Below, one piece after another: positions 32,860 to 44,859 of a stretch of DNA of 64,000 bases. Made by a program: the position numbers and the translations under genes. Every line of letters begins with the position of its first letter. Positions within the stretch are counted from its first letter, which is position 1. The stretch spans positions 49,755,045-49,819,044 of the forward strand of contig CM071568.1 in NCBI GenBank assembly GCA_036426205.1, given 5' to 3'. The notes under the pieces were generated by a model. The model was not told where the DNA came from. It worked only from the letters and a program-made list of their open reading frames with translations, and did not search any database. The DNA is from Ascaphus truei (lineage: Eukaryota > Chordata > Amphibia > Anura > Ascaphidae).

Positions 32860-35800
32860 TCATACTTGAATCAGGGCTTGTAGTAGTGACGGGGCACCCG
32901 AGCCCGGCCATGGTTCCCAGGCTTTGTAGAAGTGGTGCATTTTCTGTTTGAGCATGGCCGTGAGCCTTTCCATGTTCATGACCGTGTCTATTCTATTTAT
33001 TACTGTTCTCCTGGAGGGAACCTTCGTTTGTTTCCAAGCCGCCGCGACAGAGCATCTAGCGGCCGTTAGAATAGCGGAGATCAGCCTGGCTAGTGGGGTA
33101 GGGATGTCCTCAATTGGTTTTCCCAGCACGTGTGTCAGAGGGTCCAGGGGGATCTCCAGTCCTAGGGTTTCGATCAAGAGTCTCTGGACCCTGGTCCAGA
33201 ACCTCTGGATCTCCGGGCATGACCACCAAATATGGGCCATGTCCCCACTTTGACCACATCCCCTCCAGCACAAGTCTGTTGTGCCGGGGAAGATCTGACT
33301 CAGTCTGCTCGGGTGAGGTACCACTGAAATAGGATTTTATATATATTTTCTTTTGTGATGGAACAAATTGATGTTTTGTAAGAGGCCTCCCAGACATCCT
33401 CCCAATCCTCCAGGTCGATTTGTAGGTTTAGGTCGGCGCTCCATTTTTGCATATATGTATGGGAGGGGGGGGGGGTGGGAAGCCTCGATCATTCTGTAGA
33501 TTTCAGAAATTAGTCCTCTCTGATATTCCCCTTTTAGGCAGAGGGATTCAAATCTGGTCTGTGCTGGGAATTTAGAATTTGGGGATAGAGCTCGCAGGAA
33601 GTGCCTTAACTGCAGGTATTTGAAAATGGGGAGGTCGGGGGAGGAGAATTTACTTTTGAGCTCTTGGAAGGACAGTACCTCATCACTCCTCAGCAGATCC
33701 GCAACCATTCTGATATTTAGGTCCTGAAATTGACCAAATTGGTTACGGGCGCATCCAGGCGGGAAATCTGGATTCCCAAAAATGGGGGTGAGTTGGGAGG
33801 GGGAAGAAGCTAGGCCATGTTTCCCTTTGGTTTTAATCCAGGTAGACCACGTGCATCTCATCGCCCCAAGCTCGAATCTCTGGGGTCTCTTTTCTTTGTG
33901 CGTCTGGGACCATAGTAAGACCGGGAGGGGGGTGGGGGCCGCATGGTGGGACTCTATTGCCAACTAGCAGTTAGAGGTCGGGGGTTGTTCCAGACCACTG
34001 CCTGCCTCAGCTGGGCTGCCTGGAAGTATCTGACCACATCTGGAGCCCCCAAACCCCCTCTCGTCTTTGAGGCTATTAACACTGATCTCGGGACCCTCGG
34101 TCTGCGCTGTTTCCATATGAAACGGAGGATATGAGACTGTATGTTCAATAGTTCTGATAGTGGGACTGGAACTGGGAGGGTTTGGAAATAATAGAGTAGA
34201 CGGGGGAGGATGTTCATTTTAGTGGACACTATAATGCCAAACCAGGAGATCTGGTGGGCGTGCCACGCATCTAGGTCTCTTTTGATCTGGCAGAACAGGG
34301 GTGGATAATTAGCTTGATATAGGGAGCTATATGAGTTAGCTATTTTTATTCCAAGGTATTTTATATGGGAAGTATTCCATTTATATTTATAATTGGACTG
34401 TAATAGTTTCCATATAGGGTCTGGGAGGGAGAGATTTAGCGCTTCGGATTTATCCATGTTTATTTTGTAGTCGGAAACCAGACTGAATTAGTCTAATAGA
34501 TTCTGTAGATTGGGGAGGGAGATATGTGGGTCGGCCAAGGTCAGAAAGTCATCGGCGAAAAGGGAAATTTTATATTCAGTGTCTGCAATTGGGATGCCTT
34601 TTATGCTGGGTTCGGCTCTGATCCGGGCTGCCAGTGGTTCAATAGAGATGGCAAATAATAGTGGGGATAGAGGGCATCCCTGTCTGGTTCCATTTTTGAT
34701 TGAGATTGGGTTTGAGTTACAACCCGAGAGTTTCAGGTAGGCGGTGGGGTTATTATAGAGGGCACGCACCCCCTCTAGGAAGGGGCCTGAGAAACCAAAT
34801 CTGAGCATAGTTTGGTCGAGGAAGGGCCATTTGATTCGGTCAAAAGCCTTTTCGGCGTCAAGGCTTAGAATCATGGCTTGGAGCTTGTTGAGATGGACGT
34901 GGTCAAAAATATCAATAATTTTGCGGGTGTTGTCAGAGGCCTGTCTTCCTGACACAAATCCCACTTGGTCTATATGAATTAGTCTGGGGAGAATTGGATT
35001 CAGTCTGTTTGCTAAGATCTTGCTGAAGAGGTCTGTATTAAGTAGGGAGATCGGTCTGTAGTTACCGCATTGCTGCGGGTCCCTTCCTTCCTTGTGAATG
35101 ATAGCTAGGTTGGAGGCTAAAATTGTGCCTGAGATTGGCTCTCCTTCTAGGTAGGAATTAAACATGTCCAGTAGGTAGGGGGAGAGGGATGCTTTAAACG
35201 TTTTGTAATACGTGTTAGAAAACCCATCTGGGCCCGGTGTCTTCGCTATTTCGAGGGAGCTTATGGCTTGGGACAGTTCCTCCTGAGATATTTTTTGGTT
35301 AAGGAACTCGAGCTCTTCGGCAGATAGGGATGGTAGATTGCATTGGGTCAGGTATTGTGCGGCTATTTTGGCACTGTCCTGCTCTCGGCCAGGAGGGTGA
35401 AGATTGTAAAGATCTTCGTAAAATGTTGCGAATTCCTGCGCTATTTCTTTTTCATTGTAAGATATTTGTCCGTTCCTGGTACGGATTTTTGTGATCTGGG
35501 CTTTAGCCTTTACGCCTCTATGTTTTGAGGCCAGGAGTTTATCTGCCTTATTGCCCCTGTCGTAGAACCTTTGGTTGGTCCATTTCAACGCCCTCTCCAC
35601 CTCGTCAAGCTGCAGTAGTTTAAGTTCTGTTCTTGTTTTATCTAGGGTTCTGAACAATCTTTTAGTTGGGGCCTGCTTATGTTGCTGCTCAAGAGCCAGG
35701 ATCTTGTCCCTTAGTTCTTTTTGCGCTTTGAGTTTCATTTTTTTCTTATGTGAGGCTAGCGAGATAAGGTCCCCTCTAATGGTAGCTTTATGTGCTTCCC

Positions 35801-36538
35801 AGAGCATTGCTGCTGCTGCGACAGAACCACTATTTATTTGGAAAAATGTATTTAGTTTTTGTTTGATCGACTTAACTACCTGAGGGTCGTTGAGGAGAGA
35901 GTCGTTTAACTTCCACTTATATGCAGAACTTTTGACAAAGGGTAGAGAGAGGGTTAATTCGACAGGGGCGTGATCCGACCACGTTATTGGACCTATGCTG
36001 GAATGGGAGGATGCCTGGAGAACATTATTGGTACCTAGAATATAGTCAATCCGCGAGTAAGACTGATGCGGAGCTGAAAAGAACATATAGTCCCTCTGAC
36101 CCACGTGCAGATGTCCGAGAGGGAGTAGTTTTGTAAAATTTCTCGGAATTTCTTGGCCTTTTTCTGTGTTTGGGCGGTGTGGGGTGTTGTGGGCGGGGTG
36201 GATTTGTCCTGGTCTGGGGAGAGGACCATGTTAAAATCTCCAGCCACCAGTAGGGAGGAAAGTGTGGATAGGTCCAGTGAGCCAAATAGGTTCTGGAGAA
36301 ATTGGACTTGATTTTCATTAGGGGCGTATATATTCAATATAGAGATGGGGGATCCAGAGAGGGTGCCTTGTAGGAGCAAATATCTCCCCTCCGGGTCTTA
36401 TGTTATCTTTGTTGGGGCGAAGGGAATACAGATAATATCACCTTTGGTTTTTTTACGTTCTTGAAGTGCTAGTTTACGTTTTCTGACTGAGTTGAGGCCC
36501 TTAACATTCAGGGAGATGATTTTAATTGACGACATTAG
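32860..36538 (-). pseudogene. L1 copy A ORF2: endonuclease and reverse transcriptase
   Basis: It starts MSSIKIISLNVKGLNSVRKR at 36538. About 45 residues of endonuclease present in copy B (the QETHF region with the catalytic Glu) are deleted near 36400. GDFNMVL, WSDHAPVELTL and the long RT block follow: SKIL-type fingers, KTPGPDGFSN, GNYRPISLLN, FVSGRQASDNTR, LSLDAEKAFDRI, GTRQGCPLSPLLFA and FADD at about 34560. The C-terminal part has CWRGCGQSGDMAHIWWSCPE, a conserved zinc-like motif of this lineage. Frameshifts or stops occur near 36060, 34490, 33960 and 33330. Confidence 0.88.
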
Positions 36539-39506
36539 GTGGGGTTACTGTTCCCAGAGTTGGAAACTCCGGACCCCGTGTGATTCCCATATCGGGGGTG
36601 GATGGGTCCTCTAAGCGGGGGGGCAGGGGGGCCTCGTGAAGTCCCTATAAGGACCCCTGTGGATGGGAGGGGCCAGAGAGATGGGGTGAGGGGTGGGGAG
36701 GGAAGCTGGGTGTGGAGGGGGGGATGGACATAAGGGGGAAAGAAAGAATGTGGGCTGTCCGGGAGCCCAAAAGAGTTTCCTCTTGGCACCATGGTGTCAA
36801 GGGAAGGGGGTGTAGAACCCCTGGAGAACTTTTTGGGTCGCCAAGCATGGGGCGAGACCAGGTTTCGAGGTCCAACACCCTCCTGGTTTGAGGCTGGGGG
36901 GGAGTGTGCAAGTAGCAAGATGATCGGGGGATAATGGCGTGGGAAAGAAACATGAACCTGCCAACAATTCTAATTCTAAGCGGCAACCTTGGGGTATTAT
37001 GAGCTCTTATGGGGGTTGGGAGAGGTGGAGGGGAGGGGGGAGGGGGTGGCATTGGGCCTGCATTGTGGGAGCAGGTGGGGTGGGGAGGAAGGGGAGGGGG
37101 GGAAGGTCTGGGGTCTGGGGTCCTGGGCCTTCGGCCAACTAGGAACCTGGCAGCGGTGCCCATGTTTTGGGGTTTTGCCGGGACTGCTGGAGAGTGAGGG
37201 TTGGTGGGGGGGTTGGGGGGGATAAAAAAGGGGGGGGGAGGAGAGGGGGCCATACTGGGAGGGTGCGTCGGCACTTTCGGAGGCATATACAGAATTGGGT
37301 AGTACACTTAGAGCACCTTTAAAGTGAGCAACAGATCTGTGGATTCTCAGGCTCTATGCTTTCACTAAACCATGTAAAGCGGACATTGTAGACAACTACA
37401 TAGGCTAAGTAAACCGGTCCTCGCTCGGACCTAAGGGGATCTAGGGGGGGGGGCAACGGGGGGGAACCCGTTGCTGGTGTGGGGTGGCGGAGAGGGAGGG
37501 GAAGAGGGGGGGAAGGGAGGGGGGAGAGGGTGCGAGAGGGGGAGAGAGGGGGGGGGGGGGAGGGGGGGGGGGGGGGTACTAAGAAGGTGGGTCGACACTT
37601 TCATAGGTATATACATAATTGGGGGGGCACATTTAGAACACATTTTAATTGAGTAATAGGTCTACGAGTCCTCAGACTCTATGTTCTCATTAGGCCATAC
37701 GAGGCAGACAGTATCAACAAAATACACAGACCAAGTGACCCGTTCCTCGTTCTGACATAGGGGTTCAGGGGGGGACCCGTTGCCGGGCTGGGGGGGGGGG
37801 GGGGGGGGGGAGGGGGGGAGGATGTGATAATGAGGGGATGGGTTGAAATTTTCATAGGTATATACAGACTTTGAGTGGCACTTTTAGAACACATTTGAAT
37901 TGAGGAACAGGTCCGCGAGTCCTCAGACTCTATGTTCTCATTAAACCATTCAAAGCAGACAGTGTAGGTATATATATAGACCAAGAAACCCTTTTCCCAC
38001 TCTGAAATAGGAGGTTCAGGGGGGGGCGGCATCGGGACAGGGGGGGCCTCGGGGGGGGGGACCCGTTGCTGGGCTGGGGGGGGGGGGGGAGGGATTGGGG
38101 AGGGAGAGGGGCACTAAGTGGGTGAGTCGACACTTTCAAAGGTATAAACAGTATTTGAGTGGAGCATTTAGTGCAGCTTTGAACTGAGCAGCAGGTCTGC
38201 GAGCCCTCAGGCTCTATGCTCTCCTTAAGCCATACGACACAGACAGTGTGGGAAAATACATAGACCCAGAGAACTGTTCCGACCTCTGGCATAGGGGGTT
38301 AATGGAGGGGCATCGGGGGCTGACCCGATGCTGGGCTGGAGGGCAGGGGGGGGAGGCGTAGAGAAGGAGGACCACAGTGGTAAGGTGCATATACAGTTAG
38401 CTAAGCATGATTTTACATGGGTGAAATGCATTGGTAGGTATAGGGGCCCAAGGGGCTGGGCTCTGCACAAGTCATACAAATACAGCAAATTCACATATAG
38501 TACAATCAGATTTAGCGCGGTTCGGGTATGTCTACCTCCGTTTTTGCAGGGGGTGTCGCGGGGAGCATAGTGTGGGGGAGGCAGAGACCGTGTGATGGGG
38601 GGGGGGTGGGGGGGAGCGCGAGGCGGGGGGGTGGCGGTAGGGGGATGGGGGGGTGCCCGAGGCATGGGGGGAGAGGGGGGGAAGAGGGGGGTGGCATATG
38701 GAGCATGGCTTGGGGAGGGAGGGGGGTGCGAATGTGGAGGGGCCTAGACGATTGTATACAACCTGACCACCGTAGTTTGATATGGAGGGGACGTAGGAAA
38801 GTAGTCCCTGATGAGAGGAGTGCTTCAGTACAAGCTGTTCTCTGAAGCGGCTTCAATTCTGCCATAGGGAGGCCCGGCCCAATTTTTTTAAAAACGTGAA
38901 CTGGGAAACCGGGATCTTGGAGCAGGGCTCGCGTCTGAGTGGAGTCAGGGGAACATCTGCCGGGATGGCTCCAACCGAGTGAGGGGGAGATATCTTCGCA
39001 AAGCTGGATCTGGGAGGGTAAGTAGTGGGACTTCTTGGGAGTGGGGGTAAGGGGGGGTAATACGGGCTGGGCCCTGACTGAGGGGGCTTGCTGGTGGGGG
39101 AGGCTAGATCAGAGCTTGGGGTAGGTGCTGCTTGAGGAGGGGAAGGGGGGGAGGGGAGGGAAGGGTTGGGGGGAGAGAGGGGGGGCAGAAGAGCAGAGGA
39201 GCCCACGATGGAGAGCCGGGTGGTCGGGGGGGGGGGTTCCTCATCTGCTGAAGGGCTGCCTTGAAGAGTCGGAGGGTGCGGAGAATCAGTGACGGCCATC
39301 GTTGATGTGCCCCAGGGCTTGCACGAAGGTCTCGCTGATGGAAGCTGCAAGGCGGGCTGAAGTAAGTTGTCGTTCCTGGAGGATCATCCATGCAGGTAAG
39401 GGGATGAGGGCTGTTGGCATTCAAGGTAGGTAAGGGACCTAGAAATGCGCGACGGGTCTTCATCCGTCTGTGGAGGTAAATTCTTCCAAGAGGGGAGTCA
39501 GGTCGG
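36539..39506 (-). repeat. Long C-rich inter-ORF region of L1 copy A with four tandem units
   Basis: Between ORF2 and ORF1 lie about 3 kb of DNA, G-rich on the plus strand and C-rich on the sense strand. Four related units start near 37265, 37590, 37842 and 38124 (spacing 325, 252 and 282). Each has the words CACTTTC..AGGTATATAC, GTCCTCAGACTCTATG, CATTAAACCAT and ACCCGTTGC followed by long G runs. A more diverged fifth may start at 38378. Open frames here are low-complexity artefacts. L1 inter-ORF spacers are normally far shorter. Confidence 0.75.
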
Positions 39507-40450
39507 TCAGCGTTGTTTCTGGCTGGCTATTCTTTCAGACGCTCGGGGTGTATCCGAGGGATCCGAACCTGCAGCGGCTCGAGGGGGGCGGTTGTCGTTC
39601 TGCGGAGGGGGGATCCCCAGGGCTTTGAGGAAATCTCTCGCGTCCTCTGGGGCAGAGATTGTGTAATGCCGGCCATTGCGGAGCACCACAAGTTTGAAGG
39701 GGAAGCCCCAACGATACTTGACCCCCTGGTCACGGAGGTAGGTGGTAAGTGGCTTCATCTCGCGTCTCTTGTTCACTGTGGTCCGGGTGAGATCATTGAA
39801 AATTTGAATGTCCGCGATGTCAGTCTGGATGCTGCGCATACCTCTGGCGGCTGCCATGATGCGTTCTTTAGTGGAGTATGCGTGGAGTCTCACCACTACG
39901 TCTCTATGCCGGTTGGGGTCTGTTGGCTTTGGGCCCAGGGCCCGGTGAGCCCTGTCCATGAGGAGCTCATGTTCGGAGAGGCCTGGCACCAGCTGCAAAA
40001 ATATCTTGCGGAGGTAACTTGGAGATCCTCATGGGAGACAGCCTCTGGAATGCTTCTGAGGCGGATGTTCTGTCTCCTTTCACGGTTCTCGAGGTCTGCA
40101 AGTGGATTTTGCAAGTCTCGGATTGCTTCACCGCATCTGGAGACCTCATCTTGGGTCTCGGCCTGAGTATTGATGGCTCCCTCAATTTTGGTCTCCAGTT
40201 CGTCCGTCCTGTTGGTGAGTGCGCCTAGGTCGGCTCGGATGCCCTGCAGGGCCGTCTCGATGTCTTCTTGCACCCCTCTCTTCATCTTGAGGAACATGGA
40301 TTCGAGGTACTCTTTATTGAGTTCAGGTTGGTCGGGGTCAAATTGGTCTTGGAGCTCATTTAGTGCCGCGTGCTCCGGCTCTTCAGCGCCATTTTGGGAT
40401 CCAGGGCTTAGCTCTGCCTGGCGCGGTGCCGGGGTGAAGAAGTTTGTAAC
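39507..40450 (-). pseudogene. L1 copy A ORF1 (nucleic-acid-binding protein), frameshifted
   Basis: ORF1 proteins coat L1 RNA. The amino part (about 40450-39900) has FFTPAPRQAELSPG, then a heptad-rich segment (IETALQGIRADLGALTNRTD, ETKIEG) and RRQNIRLRSIPE, an RRM entry seen in ORF1p. After a frameshift near 39900-39990 come HRALGPKPTDPNRHRDVVVRL, FNDLTRTTVNKRREM and LVVLRNGRHYTISAPEDARD, the C-terminal domain, and a stop at 39507. The ATG is not visible, so it may be 5' truncated. Confidence 0.8.
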
Positions 40451-40531
40451 TGTGTGATTCTACTGCAATTTTATGACCGGTCATCAACATTGCTGTAACA
40501 GTTTATTGGGTGCAATATTTTAAGGTGAGTC

Positions 40532-40582
40532 GCGATGCGGTAATAAACTCGACCGATAATTGCGAGTTAATTACCTCATCGC
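40532..40582. repeat. 20-bp inverted repeat (hairpin)
   Basis: GCGATGCGGTAATAAACTCG (40532-40551) pairs with CGAGTTAATTACCTCATCGC (40563-40582) with two mismatches and an 11-nt loop. It is probably a MITE core, with the ends not defined. Confidence 0.7.
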
Positions 40583-40713
40583 AATACAATAGGGGAGTGT
40601 AACAATATATTCCTACTATAGGGTTATGTAATACAAATTATAACAAACTGTATGGTGGGAAAATATTGCTATTATGGACCCAGCATACACTGCTTAACAG
40701 GTAGGGCCTGAGG

Positions 40714-40965
40714 GTGAGTGAGAGAGGGGGGAGAGACTGTAAGGCAGGGGGGGAGATATTGAGAGGGAGGGGGGAGTGCGAGAGGGAAGGGGGTAAGAGA
40801 AAGGGGGGTAGGAGAGAGAGGGGAAGTAAAAGTGTGGGATGGAGAGAGGGAGTAGGGAAGAATGGGGGGGTAACAGAGAGAGGGGTGGAAAGAGAGAGAG
40901 GAAGAGGGAGAGCGGAGGAGGAATAGAGAGAGATAGAGAAAGAGAGAGAGCGAGGGCCCCGCAGA
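40714..40965. repeat. GA-rich low-complexity tract
   Basis: AGAGAGGGGG-type repeats. The frames on both strands are biased compositional products. Confidence 0.85.
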
Positions 40966-42490
40966 GCTTTCTAAGCAATATGGAGACAGCTGTATCACCT
41001 CAAACCACCTATAAGAGTCTGGATGGAAATATTGAGCAGCATCATCACGCCCATCGTTGTCTATGGCAGTGAGGTGTGGGGTCTTGTGACATACCCAGAC
41101 TTTACAAAATGGGTTACCAGCCAAACCGAAATACTGCATCTGTAATTCTGCAAACATCTTCTCCAAGTACAGAAGAGTACATCAACCAGTGCATGCCGGG
41201 TTGAGCTGATTGCTTTCCTCTTCTGCTCTCTGTACAGAAGAGAGCACTGAAATTCTGGGCCCACCTCAACAATAGCCATCAACAGTCTTACTGCTACAAA
41301 GCCATGAAAAACCGGGAGCTCCTTACTTAACCATGTGCCATCAAACTTGTCCTCTCTTGTCCTCTCACTCCAATAACAAAACCACACAGATCAACAACCT
41401 GCCGAAAAAAACAAATCAACTCAATTACCAGCGAAATGAAGGAGTGTGAGGATTTGCCATCCTGTCGGCTGGAGACCGTCTCCTCACCTCAAACCTGCTG
41501 CTGTGACAGACACTCAGGAAGCGCAGTCTCACGGCCCTGCTACGCGCGCGCGTGGATCTTGCACGGTCTGTCTGCCCGCCTGCGGGATCTGGCTCCGCCC
41601 CCTGCTCGGGCGCTCAGCGGTTGCGCTCATCCAGCCTCCCCTCTGAATCACGCCCCGGTCTCCGCCCCCGCTGACGGACAGGACCGGTGTGGGAGTGTCT
41701 TGTGCACCGAACTCCGCCCCCTGACCTCCGTGACGTGCGGGTCGGCGCACGCTCAATCACGCCTCCCTTCCTGTACAGGCTGCATCATAGGGCACTTCTG
41801 TGTGCACCAGCAGCCTAATGGATTCGGTTTCCGCCCTGCCTCTTCATTGGAGGATCTCCATTTATATACCCTCTTGCTCCAGACTCTCATTGCTGAGCAT
41901 AGCCTTGTGTGACGCCGTGCCTTGCTGCATTCTGTTCCTGTTACTTTGCCTTGTCTTGCCTGTTTATCCTGCCGTTGCCTGACCCTGCTACTCACCTTGG
42001 ACTCCGCACCTCTCCTCTCCTGATCCAGCTATGAATGACCATTCTCCTGTCTCCAGTCCTGACCTTGGCTAGTACCCCGACGATCCGCTACTCTCCAATT
42101 CTGAACTTGGCTATGTACCCCGACGATCCGCAACTCTCCTCTCCTGATTCGGCAAGTAACCTCTACTACTCTCACATCTATAATCCTGACCTGGCTTGCA
42201 CGACCAATCTACATCTTAGGCGCGCCCGCGTGACTGTGGGTTGGCGTTACTCAATTCCCTACCTCAGCACTGCGGTCACGCTTTGTTTGTGGTGAGCTAT
42301 GCGTTACAAGGAGCAGCATGCGATGATGTGGAAAAATTATATCCAGCGCTCAAAGAAGCTGGAGACTTATCACAGCCTACAGAGAGAATACACCTTGACA
42401 CACTACCTACTGAATGCAGCAAAGGTAATGTCCCCAGAACTCTTGAGAATAAACTGAAAAAACACTGGAATATGCCAAAAAATAGATTGT
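40966..42490 (+). pseudogene. Non-LTR retrotransposon fragment (C-terminal RT region), filled by a solo LTR
   Basis: The words IITPIVVYGSEVWGLVTYPDF and TSQTEILHL, then ALKFWAHLNNSHQQSYCYKAM and NRELLT, are typical of the region after RT in several LINE clades; the clade is not assigned. Coding stops at AGGAG 41440-41444, where an 864-bp LTR is inserted, and resumes at 42309 (GCGATGATGTGG, CGCTCAAAGAAGCTGG). The homologous copy at 43690-43940 lacks the LTR. Confidence 0.72.
41445..42308 (+). mobile_element. Solo LTR (Gypsy-type) with perfect 5-bp TSD
   Basis: It starts TGTGAGGATT and ends ATGCGTTACA, flanked by AGGAG at 41440-41444 and 42309-42313. A TATATA box lies near 41861. It has short internal duplications (CCCCGACGATCCGC twice, near 42077 and 42118). 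The uninterrupted paralogous site near 43830 confirms the exact ends. Confidence 0.93.
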
Positions 42491-43689
42491 ATTGAAATAG
42501 AAATGTACAATAAAGAATATATATACACATAGGATATTGACACTGACCTAGGGAAAATCTATGTAAACACAAGCCAAGAAATTGCAAAAATGGGAGGGGA
42601 GGGAGAGAAGGGAGGGAAAACAAGGAAAACACAAGGTGAATTGGGTACAAACAATAAACTGCCTAACAGCAAAAAAAGGGAGTGGTGGAGCAAAAGTGAG
42701 GCAATGTTTCGGGGCTGACTACCCCTTCCTCAGGCCCATTCACACAGAAGGTAGGGAGGGGGGGGAGGGGAGAATCCTGCTCAGCTCAGAAAATAATAAC
42801 TTGCTAGAGAGGTGCTATCAGGGATAATGCATGTGTAGGAGTGGGAAAGACAAGAACCCTAGTTGAGTGCATCACTAAGGGTTCCCATTCACACAGAACC
42901 TTAAAAAGGGAACTTGTGGTACTTCCCTTCATGCCATACCACAAAATATCTCCCTCCCGTCTGAATGGAATATTGAACACAACAAAAATAAGATAAAATC
43001 GGGTTTGCATAGACAGGGAAATCTAAAGAGAGGAACACCTATTGAAAATGAATGTGTCCACTTAAGTTTAAACTGCTGCTGCCAGTAATCTAATTGATAC
43101 CTTGCAGATGATAATTGGAGAAATCTTGGTATGATAATTTGCTGGGTTATGACAGGTCCAATGTTGATCATTCTTCCTGTAATTATACAGGTAAATAAGA
43201 ATTTTAACTCAGGGAGTGTTAGGACCTGCTAACGGTCATGCATTGAAAGTGACAGCAGGCTAAGATGCTTTGGCCAAAGGGTTAAACTAAATAACCCTTT
43301 TTCAAGAGAATATATAGGTATGGCACTGTGTATTTTTGTCACATTTGAAGTAGCTTTGGGCATCTTTGTTTGTTTTTTGTTGTATACATTTAGCCACGCC
43401 CACTAGCACTCCTTTTGACACTTATATACATATATATATATATATATATTATGTGGTAAACTTTGGGGTTTCTCAGAGCTTGTTGGGTATCTGTGTGTGT
43501 ATGATAATATGTACACATACAGGTGAGTCACTAGAAAATCCAATACTCCTATACACTTTGTGAACCTAGAGTCAATCACAATACCTAAATAGAAAGCCAG
43601 CAGTGTAACAAATACCAAGAACTGCAATAACAGGATTGCAGAGAAATAGTATATCAATTCATACATATCACCAGTCTCTGGAGCAGCAT
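42491..43689. other. Unassigned DNA, probably partly PLE-derived
   Basis: It contains the hammerhead candidate at 42696-42743, purine-rich runs, and a (TA)n tract at 43425-43450. The hammerhead suggests that a PLE terminal repeat once lay here. No coding remnant was recognised. Confidence 0.4.
42696..42743 (-). ncRNA. Hammerhead ribozyme candidate (type I, PLE-like)
   Basis: On the minus strand the conserved core CTGAGGA (42733-42727) is followed by stem II (GGGG/CCCC, 42725-42722 with 42714-42711, 7-nt loop), then GAAAC (42710-42706) and ATT as the NUH site. Stem I is GTGA+GGC (plus-strand partners 42696-42702 and 42734-42743, with a 3-nt bulge). All invariant core bases are present. Stem III is almost absent, as in the minimal hammerheads reported in Penelope-like elements, which may act as dimers. 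Confidence 0.68.
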
Positions 43690-43940
43690 GTTACAAAGCC
43701 ATGAAGAAACGGAAGCTCCTTACTAAACCATGTGCCATCAAACAACTTGTCCTCTCACTCCCAGAACAAAACCACACAGATCAACAACCTGCCGAAAAAA
43801 CAAATCAACTCAATCACCAGCGAAATGAAGGAGCAGCAGGCGACGATGTGGAAAAATGATATCCAGCGCTCAAAGAAGCTGGAGACTTATCACAGCCTAC
43901 AGAGATAATACACCCTGGCACACTACCTACTGAAGTAGGG
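43690..43940 (+). pseudogene. Second copy of the LINE fragment (empty site)
   Basis: CATGTTACAAAGCCATGAAG, AACAACTTGTCCTCTCACTC and ATGAAGGAGCAGCAGGCGAC match 41300-41444 plus 42309-42420 with no LTR between them. It ends near CTACCTACTGAAGTAGGG. Confidence 0.75.
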
Positions 43941-44859
43941 AGAGTAGAGAGCTGCAGAGAGGAGAGAGCTACAGATGTCAGGTAAGTCAATAAAGCATTG
44001 AATGTGATTTTTTTTTAAAAACCTTCGAGATGTTTATAAATCGGGAGCCACACTCAGACCTGCTTAAGCGCTTTGTAGCGGATCGCGCTATAACGAGGTT
44101 CAGCTGTAATAGCCAGTGTATTGTACTTTATTTACACACAGTAGGAAGGACAGGGTTAACGCCAGCCTGAAGTAGTTAATAAAATATTTGCATTATTTCT
44201 ACCGTTGACTCTGTTCCAATTAATATCGGACGTTATTGGATTTCATATTTTTACTAAAAAATTGTGATGTTTTGACTAATTTTTATTGGATTCAATAAAA
44301 GGTGCTTTATTTTTGGCGGTGCAACGTTGATGAAATATATCATTATGCCCGATAAAAATAAGGCTTTTTTTCCGATAATATCGCATTTTTAAGTTGCGAC
44401 CGCTCGATGTATCTGGGCCTAAAAGTTTTGGGAGGATGAGATCAGTTAGAGCAAAATGAGGCATTATTAGAACAAAATATATATCTTATACGTAAGGATA
44501 ATAGTTGGTGTGTGTTTTTTCAGTTTGTGCTATTATGTTAGTTAATGCTAATACTGTTGTTGTTTATGCACTTTTTTTTCCGTTTATTGTTAATTACAAA
44601 AAAATCGATAAAACAGATTTATAAAAATATATATATTATTTCGTTAGAAATATTTATTGCTTAAATGCTTAATCACCAGCATTTTGTGCCGTTAAATACT
44701 TATATGAAACTCCCTCCTTCTTCTGTGCTTTCCTTTAACTAAGCCTTCATTATTCAGCCTATATATAAGTGGCCTGCAGTCTTTCAAGTCCCTGACTTAT
44801 CACATACAATAATCTTACTATTAAAGGTGCGTTTTCGCCTATGTTTTTGGTTGCTGTTG
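43941..44859. other. No recognised gene; AT-rich with inverted words
   Basis: The section 44200-44400 has AATAAAAG/CTTTATT and CGATAA/TTATCG words suggesting a MITE, but I could not fix the ends. Confidence 0.4.

Larger units (their letters stand above)
32586..40455 (-). mobile_element. L1-clade LINE (copy A), nearly full length, decayed
   Basis: A poly(A)-like tail (T-runs on the plus strand at 32591-32612) marks the 3' end. ORF2 occupies 32860-36538 and ORF1 39507-40450, both read leftward. The two are separated by an unusually long C-rich region with tandem units. The 5' end lies inside or just before ORF1 near 40455, so the promoter is missing. Separate ORF1 with coiled coil and RRM-like part plus an APE/RT ORF2 with FADD is the L1 plan. 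Confidence 0.88.

Noticed and set aside
35575..35883. Plus-strand hydrophobic/Ser-rich frame
   Set aside because: Antisense shadow of the L1 RT coding strand.
36645..37307. Long proline-rich open frames in the G/C-rich region 36.5-39.4 kb
   Set aside because: They arise from C-runs in the L1 inter-ORF region, have no domain, and appear on both strands.
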